This document shows, in pieces, positions 1 to 5,111 of a stretch of DNA of 5,111 bases (position 1 is its first letter; each line of letters begins with the position of its first letter). Both the position numbers and the translations under genes were made by a program. The notes beneath the pieces were generated by a model. The model saw only the letters and a list, made by a program, of their open reading frames with translations. It ran no database searches and was not told where the DNA came from. This DNA comes from Chloroflexota bacterium. Its GTDB lineage: Bacteria; Chloroflexota; UBA6077. The stretch spans positions 1 through 5,111 of the forward strand of contig JAJZRD010000259.1 in assembly GCA_021845945.1 (NCBI GenBank), read 5' to 3'.

Positions 1-356
1 TCGGTGGCCGTCTCGAACAGCCCCAGCCACTCGCCGATCACAACGACGAAGAGCACCGCCCCGAAGACGATGCCGAACAGGGTGAGCACCTTCTTCGTGA
101 AGTCGGTCATGGGGGAGGCGGGCTCGGACTCTAGCCCTTCCTCGGGGACCGAATACCCCGCCTTCGCCACGGCCTCGCGGATGGCGCTCATCTCCACCCT
201 GCCGGGGTCCGTCTGAATGATGGCTTTCTCGGACGACAGGAGTACCTTGGCTGAGTGGACGCCCGGCAGCTCAGTGAGGGCGTGCTGGACGTGCATCGCG
301 CACTCGGCGCAGTCCATCCCTGCCACGGGGATCTCGATGGTCTGTTCCTTCGCCAT
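1..356 (-). CDS. Heavy-metal translocating P-type ATPase (Zn/Cd/Pb type), N-terminal part, cut by the window edge
   Basis: Only the first 118 residues are present; the reading frame is open to the left edge. Residues 5-70 form a heavy-metal-associated (HMA) domain with the metal-binding loop GMDCAEC at 13-19 (C16, C19). The GMDC form is usual in divalent-cation (ZntA/CadA) pumps, whereas copper pumps more often have GMTC or GMHC. An acidic linker (71-85) leads into one hydrophobic helix, about 90-108, probably the first membrane segment. The catalytic DKTG and CPC/SPC motifs lie outside the window, so the P-type ATPase call rests on HMA plus helix plus context. The ATG lies 2 bp after the stop of the upstream ArsR-type repressor, with AAAGGAAG 8 bp before it, so the two are cotranscribed and probably translationally coupled. 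Expected role: ATP-driven export of Cd/Pb/Zn across the cytoplasmic membrane. A stand-alone HMA membrane protein is a less likely alternative. Confidence 0.83.
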   Translation of the reverse strand, partial: MAKEQTIEIPVAGMDCAECAMHVQHALTELPGVHSAKVLLSSEKAIIQTDPGRVEMSAIREAVAKAGYSVPEEGLESEPASPMTDFTKKVLTLFGIVFGAVLFVVVIGEWLGLFETAT

Positions 357-358
357 GA

Positions 359-706
359 TCAGGACTTCCTTTCGGGTTCGTCGTAGCGGGTGCACTCGTA
401 GACGCCCTTGGCCACGTCGGCCAGCAACTCATCGCCCATCCGCAGGAGAGTGTCGACCCGCTCGTCGCTGAGGCTGTAGTAGACGTAGCGGCCCTGCTGC
501 TCGCGGTACACCAAGCCACACTCGTACAAACAGGCCAGGTGTCCGGAAACGGTGGACTGAGCAAGGCTGGTGGCAGAGACCACATCGTTCACGCTCCGAG
601 GGCCGTCCCGCAAAGCCTCCAGGATGCCGAGGCGGGAGGGATCGGCGAAGCCCCGGAAAAGCTTGGCCTTCAGTGCCAGGGAGCGGGCGGTCGTAGCGGT
701 CATCAT
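359..706 (-). CDS. ArsR/SmtB-family metal-sensing repressor, CmtR-like (Cd/Pb)
   Basis: This is a 115-residue winged-helix repressor. Residues 16-95 carry the ArsR fold: FADPSRLGILEAL (20-32), recognition helix AQSTVSGHLACL (49-60) and a wing around 66-79 (QGRYVYYSL). C59 and C63 in the HLACLYEC segment, plus C105 in the C-terminal VYECTRY, have the same layout as the C57/C61/C102 Cd/Pb site of Mycobacterium tuberculosis CmtR (known family; aligned by eye). Metal binding should release it from DNA and induce the downstream P-type ATPase, which starts 2 bp after the stop. The frame is open up to 835, but I chose the ATG at 706. GGAG lies 9 bp upstream of it, and a strong promoter (743-771) sits inside the longer frame, so more distal starts would not be transcribed. 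An ATG at 715 (three codons earlier) is possible but directly abuts the GGAG. Confidence 0.9.
   Translation of the reverse strand: MMTATTARSLALKAKLFRGFADPSRLGILEALRDGPRSVNDVVSATSLAQSTVSGHLACLYECGLVYREQQGRYVYYSLSDERVDTLLRMGDELLADVAKGVYECTRYDEPERKS
365..373 (-). promoter_or_regulatory. Ribosome binding site of the P-type ATPase gene
   Basis: On the minus strand GAAAGGAAG ends 8 bp before the ATG at 356-354. It lies inside the last codons of the ArsR-family gene. It fixes the ATPase start and shows that translation can restart right after the repressor terminates. Confidence 0.6.
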
Positions 707-718
707 GGCAGACATCTC

Positions 719-740
719 CATATCGACATATCGCACTATG
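719..740. promoter_or_regulatory. Candidate operator of the CmtR-like repressor
   Basis: A 22-bp imperfect dyad begins CATA, has ATAT at its centre and ends TATG (14 of 22 positions symmetric). It also contains a direct repeat of CATATCG at 719-725 and 727-733. It stands out as an AT-rich island in GC-rich DNA. It lies between the -10 element and the ribosome binding site of the arsR-type gene, covering the predicted transcription start, which is where an autoregulating ArsR-family repressor would bind. The site is an inference from position and symmetry. Confidence 0.5.
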
Positions 741-742
741 CC

Positions 743-771
743 AATATAATACTCGGGAGATGGGGCGTCAA
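743..771 (-). promoter_or_regulatory. Sigma70-type promoter of the repressor / P-type ATPase operon
   Basis: On the minus strand TTGACG (771-766) is followed by a 17-nt spacer and TATATT (748-743). This is near consensus with ideal spacing. The predicted transcript start is about 736-738, giving a leader of about 30 nt before the ATG at 706. Confidence 0.72.
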
Positions 772-872
772 GGGGCTCTTTCCTCTCCAATGCCATCACA
801 ACCACGGAGTCTCCAGCGAACCTCTCCAGACGCAACCCGGTGGCTGGACGTCAACAGAGTGGCCCAGTCGAG
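772..872. other. Intergenic DNA between divergent promoters, with TCTCCA repeats
   Basis: No credible gene is seen here. TCTCCA occurs at 784-789, 810-815 and 823-828, with spacings of 26 and 13 bp, both multiples of 13. The middle copy is part of a small dyad, GGAG-T-CTCC, at 806-814. This could be a regulator site for the divergent sensory operon, but such short repeats also arise by chance. Confidence 0.25.
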
Positions 873-888
873 TGGTAGAATACCGCCG
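873..888 (+). promoter_or_regulatory. Extended -10 promoter giving a probably leaderless transcript
   Basis: TGGTAGAAT (873-881) matches an extended -10 element (TGN plus five of six bases of TATAAT). Six bases separate it from the GTG start at 888, so transcription would begin at or next to the start codon. No good -35 is visible; TCAACA at 851-856 would need a 19-nt spacer. No Shine-Dalgarno sequence lies in front of the GTG. The TAG inside the -10 is in frame with the gene and excludes a longer protein. Confidence 0.52.
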
Positions 889-1817
889 TGAACAGGCGAT
901 ACCTACCTCTCTTCAGCCTAACGGCGCTTCTTGCAGCACTCCTCCTGGGGTGTGCTTCTGAACCTCGCGTCAATGTGAGCCTGTCCAAGAGCTTGCAGAG
1001 CAGCGCCGTGAGTGTGAGCGTTCCAGTCCATGAGGGAGCCCTCGTCGTGGGCTTCGACCGCCGGCTGGAGCCCAAGGAGGACGTCCGCATGTACGCCCCC
1101 CTGCTGAGCTACCTGGAGCGGGCTACCGGACTGCCCTTCCACCTCCACGTCACTCCTCGCGACGGCAACGTGGTCGACGAGATCGGGTTGGGGCAGGTGG
1201 ACTTCGCCATCGTGGGAACCCTGAGCTACCTGCAAGCCCACGAGCGTTGGGGAGCGAAAGCCCTGGTGAGGGGGCTTAACGCCGACGGGGAGCCGACCTA
1301 CCGGGCGGCCATAGTAACCCGCCCCTACAGCGCGATACACACCATCTCCGACCTGAGCGGGCGTTCCTTCGCCTTCGGTGCCCCGAACTCCACCCAGGGG
1401 AACCTGATCCCCCGGATGCTGCTGGCAGAGGAGGGGATCAACCTGTCCGACCTGCGAGGCTACGAGTACACCAGCTCCCACGCCGCCACGGCCAGCGCCG
1501 TGGTGAACGGTCGCTACGATGCCGGCGGGTTGCAGGATACCCTCGCCATGACCCTCCAGGGGCAGGGCCTCGTCCGGGTCATCGCGCTTTCCCCACCATA
1601 TCCCAGCAGCGGGGTCATGGTTTCCTCGCGGGTACCCGAAGATGTTGTGGAGTTGGTGCGAAAGGCGTTGCTGGAGTTCGATCCGACCGGCCGCGACGCG
1701 GCGGCTCTCTACCACTGGGAGCGCTCCGAGATGCCACGGGGTTTCGCGCCGGCCCAGGACGAGGATTACGGGGTGCTGCGAGAATGGGCATCATCCTTCG
1801 GCCTGCTCGCGCGCTGA
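888..1817 (+). CDS. PhnD-like periplasmic-binding lipoprotein, likely ligand sensor for the adjacent kinase
   Basis: This is a 309-residue lipoprotein. Basic residues NRR and a hydrophobic core (5-20) lead to lipobox LLGC with C22 as the lipidation site, followed by a linker to about residue 50. The rest resembles the PhnD family of phosphate/phosphite/phosphonate-binding proteins. Recognisable segments are VGFDRRLEP (54-62), YAPLLSYLERATG (69-81), GQVDFAIVGTLSYL (102-115), FAFGAPNSTQGNLIP (161-175) and SSHAATASAVVNGRYDAG (196-213). By eye, Y114, S168/T169 and H198 fall where PhnD contacts its ligand. C22 is the only cysteine. No ABC permease or ATPase gene is adjacent. The next gene is a sensor kinase that starts 34 bp before this one ends, so a signalling role is more likely than uptake. 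The GTG start is fixed by the signal peptide and by an in-frame TAG at 876-878. The ligand is unknown; an oxyanion is plausible. Confidence 0.85.
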   Translation: MNRRYLPLFSLTALLAALLLGCASEPRVNVSLSKSLQSSAVSVSVPVHEGALVVGFDRRLEPKEDVRMYAPLLSYLERATGLPFHLHVTPRDGNVVDEIGLGQVDFAIVGTLSYLQAHERWGAKALVRGLNADGEPTYRAAIVTRPYSAIHTISDLSGRSFAFGAPNSTQGNLIPRMLLAEEGINLSDLRGYEYTSSHAATASAVVNGRYDAGGLQDTLAMTLQGQGLVRVIALSPPYPSSGVMVSSRVPEDVVELVRKALLEFDPTGRDAAALYHWERSEMPRGFAPAQDEDYGVLREWASSFGLLAR

Positions 1818-3646
1818 GGCTCCAACCTCGGAGTCTCAGCAGCCAAATCGCCCTGAACACCTCCATGATCGTGGTGGTGGCGGGACTGCTCACCATTTTC
1901 GCCCTCAACACGGTGCTTGCCCACGCCCTGAGGACCCAGCTACTCACCAAGGGCCAGGCGCTTACTCACACGGTGGGCGAGAGCATCGCCAGCGCCCTGA
2001 TCGACGGCGATCTGCTGGCCGTCCAGGATGCCCTCGTTAATCTCAAGGCGACGAGTCCAGACGTGGTCTACGCCTACGCCTTCGGGCCCGACGGGGGCCC
2101 GGTCATCCACACCTTCACCGGCGGCTTCCCCACGGATCTCCTCGCAGCCCTCCGGATCCCTTCGGGGCAGGACGAAGCCATCCGTCTGCTGGCAACGGAG
2201 AGAGGTCCAGTGCGGGACTTCGCCTGGAGGCCGCTGGACGGGCTGCCCGCAGAAGTCCACATCGGCTTCAGCGAGAACCAGATCCTGGCTGCCCAGGAGC
2301 AGGTGACGCTGATCCTCACCGGTCTCACCTTCGGAGGCGTCCTCTTCGGTATCGTCGCCGCTGTGGCCTTCAGCCGCCTCGTGGCCCGCCCGCTCACCGA
2401 GCTGGCAAGGTACGCCCGCCGCCTCGGCCAGGGCAAGTTCGACGAGTTGCCAGTGGCACACAAGGGCGACGAGATCGGTGAACTCGCCTCGGCCTTCACC
2501 CAGATGGCCAGAGACGTCAAGGAAAGCATGGACCGGCTCAGGGCCTCCGAGACCGGATACCGCGCCCTCATCGGCGCCGCCTCGGAGGTGGGGGAAAGCA
2601 TCGCCCTGATTGCCAACTCCGGTCCTCAGGAGGGAACCTTTCTCTTCGTGAACGACGAGTTTTGCCGGCTCACCGGGTACAGCCGCGAGCGTCTCCTGGG
2701 GACCAGCGCGGCCGAGCTCCTTCATCCCGACAGCCTGGCCCAGGTGACGGCCGATTGGCAATCCATACGGCGCGGCGAGCCCGTGCCCCACCACGAGACG
2801 GTGCTGGTGGCGCGGAACGGCAGGGCCACCCCCGTCGAGACGGGCGGCACTCTGGTGAACTACCAGGGACAGGAGGCCCTGGCGTGGTTTGCCCGAGACA
2901 TCGCCGAGCGCAAGGCCCGGGAGGAGGAGATACAGCGGCTCTGGACCGAGCTGCAGGATAAGGAGCGGCTCCGGGCCGAGCTGCTGGCGCGTGCCATCCA
3001 CGTGCAGGAGGACGAGCGGCGCCGCATCGCCCGGGAGCTGCACGACGAGACCGGGCAGGCGCTAAACGCCATGGTTTTCGGGCTGAAGGCGGCCGAGACC
3101 GCCCTGGAGAGCGATCCGGCACGGGCGCAGGAGGTAATGGCAAGGCTGAAGGCTGCGGCCAGCGACAATGTCCGCGAGCTTCAAAGCATCATCTACGATC
3201 TGCGCCCCAGCGTCCTGGACGATCTTGGGCTGATCCCCGCCCTCCGCTGGTTCGTCGAGAGCCGCCTCCAGGCGGCCGGCCAGGCCGTGCGGTGGGAGAT
3301 AAGGGGAGCCGAGCGGCGGCTGAGGCCCGAGGCCGAGACGGCCCTCTTCCGAATCGCCCAAGAGGCCCTCTCCAACGTGCTGCGCCACTCGGGCGCCAGC
3401 CGCGTCGGGCTGGGCTTGGATTTCTCCGACGGTTCCGTTACCCTTTCTGTGAGCGACGACGGGCAGGGCTTCGAGGTGGAGGCAATGCTGGCGCATCGGG
3501 ATGAGAGTGGCCGAGGTCTCGGACTGCTGGGGATGAGGGAGCGAGTCGAACTGTTGGGAGGAGTCTTCTCGGTTGAGTCCACGCCGGGGGAAGGCACCAC
3601 GGTGCGGGCCGAGATTCCATGCACGGGCAACGAGGCCGAGGCATGA
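1784..3646 (+). CDS. Membrane sensor histidine kinase with HAMP, PAS, HisKA_3 and HATPase domains
   Basis: This is a 620-residue NarX/DegS-class kinase. Membrane helix 1 spans about 25-46, an extracytoplasmic sensor 50-172 (possibly Cache-like, fold not certain), and helix 2 about 174-198. HAMP follows at 199-251, with the PRPL-like ARPLTEL and later [11 protein letters not shown] domain covers about 256-376 ([18 protein letters not shown] at 289-306, PAC end [10 protein letters not shown]) and a coiled linker 377-408. The HisKA_3 dimerisation region has [15 protein letters not shown] with phospho-acceptor H420. The HATPase domain has N-box [10 protein letters not shown] (N531), G1 DDGQGF (558-563) and G2 [13 protein letters not shown] (577-). 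All catalytic motifs look intact. It overlaps the binding-protein gene by 34 bp and the response regulator gene by 4 bp. Inference: ligand-loaded lipoprotein contacts the 50-172 domain, and H420 phosphate passes to the next gene's product. The ribosome binding site before the ATG is weak, consistent with coupled translation. The precise start could differ slightly. Confidence 0.93.
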   Translation: MGIILRPARALRLQPRSLSSQIALNTSMIVVVAGLLTIFALNTVLAHALRTQLLTKGQALTHTVGESIASALIDGDLLAVQDALVNLKATSPDVVYAYAFGPDGGPVIHTFTGGFPTDLLAALRIPSGQDEAIRLLATERGPVRDFAWRPLDGLPAEVHIGFSENQILAAQEQVTLILTGLTFGGVLFGIVAAVAFSRLVARPLTELARYARRLGQGKFDELPVAHKGDEIGELASAFTQMARDVKESMDRLRASETGYRALIGAASEVGESIALIANSGPQEGTFLFVNDEFCRLTGYSRERLLGTSAAELLHPDSLAQVTADWQSIRRGEPVPHHETVLVARNGRATPVETGGTLVNYQGQEALAWFARDIAERKAREEEIQRLWTELQDKERLRAELLARAIHVQEDERRRIARELHDETGQALNAMVFGLKAAETALESDPARAQEVMARLKAAASDNVRELQSIIYDLRPSVLDDLGLIPALRWFVESRLQAAGQAVRWEIRGAERRLRPEAETALFRIAQEALSNVLRHSGASRVGLGLDFSDGSVTLSVSDDGQGFEVEAMLAHRDESGRGLGLLGMRERVELLGGVFSVESTPGEGTTVRAEIPCTGNEAEA

Positions 3647-4281
3647 GCAGGATTCGCATCCTCCTGGCGGACGACCACGCGGTGCTCCGGGCGGGTATTC
3701 GGGTCCTCCTCGAGATGCAGCCGGACTTCGAGGTGGTGGGGGACGCCTCCGACGGGGCCCAGACCCTGGCGGCCGTCCGGAGGCTGAGACCCGACGTGGT
3801 GCTGATGGACATCGGCATGCCGGGCATGGATGGTCTCGCGGCCACCCGCCAGGTGAAGGAGATCAGCCCATGCACCCGGGTCTTGATCCTCACCCAGCAC
3901 GAGAACAGGGAGTACGTGCTGCCCGCTCTAAAGGTGGGCGCCTCGGGATACGTCCTCAAGCGCTCGGAGGGTGACGAGCTGCTTAACGCCATCCGCACGG
4001 TCCATGCGGGAGGCACCTTCCTGGACCCCGCGGTGGCGGGGGTGATCGCCGAGGAGATCCGGCATGGCACCGGAGAAGACCCCTACGACAGCCTCTCGGA
4101 CCGAGAGAGGGAGGTGCTCCTGCTGCTGGCCCAAGGGAAGACTCACAGGCAGATCGGGGACGCCCTCTTCATCAGCGCTAAGACCGTGGACTTTCACCGC
4201 ACCAACATTCTGCGAAAGCTCGGCCTTTCCTCTAGGGCCGAGCTCACCCGCTTCGCCGTCCAGCGGGGCCTCCTCCAATGA
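3643..4281 (+). CDS. NarL/FixJ-family response regulator
   Basis: This is a 212-residue two-domain regulator. The receiver domain (about 3-120) has acidic pocket D10/D11, phospho-acceptor D56 in [13 protein letters not shown]84 and K106, so it should be phosphorylatable. The LuxR-type helix-turn-helix (about 148-208) contains [15 protein letters not shown] and the recognition segment [19 protein letters not shown]. It is the expected partner of the upstream HisKA_3 kinase, whose stop it overlaps as ATGA. I chose the ATG at 3643 because GAGG (3631-3634) sits 8 bp upstream and the receiver begins at once; an in-frame ATG at 3619 would add eight residues unlike the family. It probably activates or represses transcription as a dimer. 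Targets are not evident; the operon's own promoter region or neighbouring genes are candidates. Confidence 0.95.
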   Translation: MSRIRILLADDHAVLRAGIRVLLEMQPDFEVVGDASDGAQTLAAVRRLRPDVVLMDIGMPGMDGLAATRQVKEISPCTRVLILTQHENREYVLPALKVGASGYVLKRSEGDELLNAIRTVHAGGTFLDPAVAGVIAEEIRHGTGEDPYDSLSDREREVLLLLAQGKTHRQIGDALFISAKTVDFHRTNILRKLGLSSRAELTRFAVQRGLLQ

Positions 4282-4288
4282 CCGGAAG

Positions 4289-4645
4289 CTATTCACTGAA
4301 GACCCGGTGCTGCCGGAGTGGGGCGTCGTTCAGCTCGTAGAGGGTGAACTTCCCTTCCTGGCGAGCCTTTACGAGCCCAGCATCCTCCAGCATGCGCAGA
4401 TGGTGCGCGACGGTGGACGCCGCACCCCCTAGCGCCGCCACCAGGTTGCAGACGCACATCTCCTGCATGGAGAGCAGTGCCAGGATCTGCAGCCGCGTCT
4501 CATTGCCCAGGGCCTGGAAGAGGCGGGCCCGCTCGGTCATGGCTTCCCGGTCGTCGAGGATCGGGTACACGGTCTGGACCTTCCCGGCGATCCGGCGGCA
4601 CTCCTCGGGCGTGCACTTGACGCCGATGGGCCGATCGTTCCCCAT
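4289..4645 (-). CDS. ArsR/SmtB-family metal(loid) repressor with CadC-like cysteine set
   Basis: This is a 118-residue winged-helix repressor with FQALGNETRLQILALL (43-58), recognition helix ASTVAHHLRMLEDAGLV (76-92) and wing ARQEGKFTLYEL (94-105). Four cysteines are present: C11 and C16 in the N-terminal KCTPEEC, and C64/C66 in MCVCNLV. In Staphylococcus CadC, an N-terminal cysteine pair plus a CVC motif form the Cd/Pb/Bi site. In E. coli-type ArsR the CVC motif senses As/Sb. The N-terminal pair is spaced five residues here versus four in CadC, so the ligand could be Cd/Pb/Bi or As/Sb. The long start (ATG at 4645) is supported by AGGGGGG 7 bp upstream and by the cysteines it adds; an internal methionine at residue 36 would lose them. 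It lies 30 bp after a TDT-type transporter gene on the same strand, probably in one operon. Its stop is 7 bp from the stop of the converging response regulator gene. Confidence 0.92.
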   Translation of the reverse strand: MGNDRPIGVKCTPEECRRIAGKVQTVYPILDDREAMTERARLFQALGNETRLQILALLSMQEMCVCNLVAALGGAASTVAHHLRMLEDAGLVKARQEGKFTLYELNDAPLRQHRVFSE

Positions 4646-4652
4646 CTCAGAA

Positions 4653-4659
4653 CCCCCCT
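4653..4659 (-). promoter_or_regulatory. Ribosome binding site of the CadC-like regulator
   Basis: AGGGGGG on the minus strand ends 7 bp before the ATG at 4645. It supports the N-terminal extension that carries C11 and C16. Confidence 0.55.
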
Positions 4660-4675
4660 GTGTCGCCGGTTGCTT

Positions 4676-5111
4676 CTAGCGTCTCCAGGCTTCTCCGGTG
4701 CGCACCCCTATCAGCGTCCGCATCGTGACCACCAGCCAGAAAGCGCCCAGCAGCAGGAACAGCAGCGCACCGAACCATTCCAGGGCTCCCACCTGCCAAA
4801 CGCGAGCCAGGGTCAGGGTATCGACGGTGTAGGCGCCCACGGGGAAGGTGAAGGCCCACCAGCCGATCCCATAGGGGAAGCCCCCGGCGCGCAGGTAGCG
4901 CCCCAGCAGCAGGATCGCGGCGACGAGCCACCAGAGGCCGAAACCCCACAGCGCCAGCGCGGCGAGGGCGGACAGAAGGTTCACCGTGGCATTCAGATCT
5001 CCCCAGAGTTGGGCACCTCCTTGCGCCAGACGGATCAGCGCCAGGCTGCCCACGCCGATAGGCCCCAAGCCGATCCAGAGGGACGGAGCCAGTGGGGCGG
5101 CGGGCAGTGGG
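4676..5111 (-). CDS. TDT/SLAC1/TehA-family anion transporter, C-terminal part, cut by the window edge
   Basis: About 145 C-terminal residues are visible; the frame is open to the right edge. They are very hydrophobic, with about four membrane helices: one around APSLWIGLGPIG, one through LALWGFGLWWLVAAILLLG, one carrying YGIGWWAFTFPVGAYT, and one through WFGALLFLLLGAFWLVVTM. The GWWAFTFPVGA segment is characteristic of the tellurite-resistance/dicarboxylate transporter (TDT) superfamily, which includes the TehA and SLAC1 anion channels, Ssu1 sulfite exporters and Mae1 malate transporters. An in-frame TTG at 5068 is not the true start, because coding continues upstream with family-like sequence. 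It is followed after 30 bp by a CadC-like ArsR-family regulator, suggesting metal- or metalloid-linked expression. The substrate cannot be told from this fragment. Confidence 0.82.
   Translation of the reverse strand, partial: PLPAAPLAPSLWIGLGPIGVGSLALIRLAQGGAQLWGDLNATVNLLSALAALALWGFGLWWLVAAILLLGRYLRAGGFPYGIGWWAFTFPVGAYTVDTLTLARVWQVGALEWFGALLFLLLGAFWLVVTMRTLIGVRTGEAWRR

Noticed and set aside
707..835. N-terminal extension of the CmtR-like repressor to an ATG at 835
   Set aside because: A near-consensus promoter lies at 743-771 inside it, the added 43 residues are unlike the family, and a ribosome binding site stands before the ATG at 706.
826..854. Second minus-strand promoter with TTGACG at 849-854
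   Set aside because: No -10-like hexamer lies at suitable spacing; GTCTGG at 826-831 does not fit.
918..1715. Antisense open frame of 265 codons opposite the binding-protein gene
   Set aside because: It has low-complexity composition and no domain, and it is opposite a convincing PhnD-like lipoprotein.
888..1817. Calling the lipoprotein AioX (arsenite sensor) or PhnD (phosphonate uptake)
   Set aside because: The mature protein has no cysteine for arsenite, and no ABC transporter genes follow it. Only family-level naming is justified.
1940..3043. Long antisense open frame (367 codons) opposite the kinase gene
   Set aside because: Its translation has no recognisable domain, and it lies wholly opposite a kinase with all motifs intact. 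Long antisense frames are common in high-GC DNA.
3619..3642. Upstream ATG start for the response regulator
   Set aside because: It adds eight residues before the receiver fold and lacks the ATGA coupling and the GAGG spacing that fit the ATG at 3643.
3193..4070. Antisense open frames opposite the kinase 3' end and the response regulator
   Set aside because: They are shadows of two well-supported genes, with no family features.
5066..5068. TTG as the start of the TDT-family gene
   Set aside because: The frame continues upstream to the window edge with transporter-like sequence (PSLWIGLGPIG spans it), so the gene is truncated by the window, not started here.

Overview
The window is GC-rich (roughly two thirds G+C by eye) and densely coding. 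It carries six genes, two of them cut by the window edges, in three transcription units. Nothing in it is a phage, transposon, CRISPR or RNA gene. The mix suggests a high-GC bacterium such as Chloroflexota or Actinomycetota. It includes a CmtR-like metal sensor, a NarL-type two-component system, a lipoprotein signal and an apparently leaderless GTG start. The lineage call is an inference of low confidence.

Left unit (minus strand, 1-771). A strong sigma70-type promoter (TTGACG, 17 nt, TATATT) with an AT-rich imperfect dyad just downstream drives a small ArsR-family repressor. Its cysteines match the Cd/Pb site of mycobacterial CmtR. Two bases after its stop begins a heavy-metal P-type ATPase with an N-terminal GMDCAEC metal-binding domain, cut off at the left edge. 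This reads as a self-regulated cadmium/lead/zinc export operon.

Central unit (plus strand, 873-4281). Three overlapping genes encode a PhnD-like periplasmic-binding lipoprotein, a membrane histidine kinase (periplasmic sensor, HAMP, PAS, HisKA_3, HATPase) and a NarL/FixJ-type response regulator. No ABC permease or ATPase accompanies the binding protein, so it probably delivers ligand information to the kinase rather than feeding a transporter. This 'X-S-R' layout recalls AioX-AioS-AioR (arsenite) and the PhnD-like sensor region of TtrS (tetrathionate). However, the mature binding protein has no cysteine apart from the lipidated one, so thiol-based arsenite binding as in AioX is not possible. 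Ligand and target genes are unknown.

Right unit (minus strand, 5111-4289). The C-terminal part of a TDT/SLAC1/TehA-family anion transporter is followed 30 bp later by a second ArsR-family repressor. This one has a CadC-like cysteine set: an N-terminal pair plus a CVC motif. It converges on the response regulator gene with only 7 bp between stops.

The window therefore reads as a stress-response cluster. Two distinct metal or metalloid repressors, each next to an exporter or transporter gene, flank a three-component extracellular sensing system that I do not recognise as a described one.
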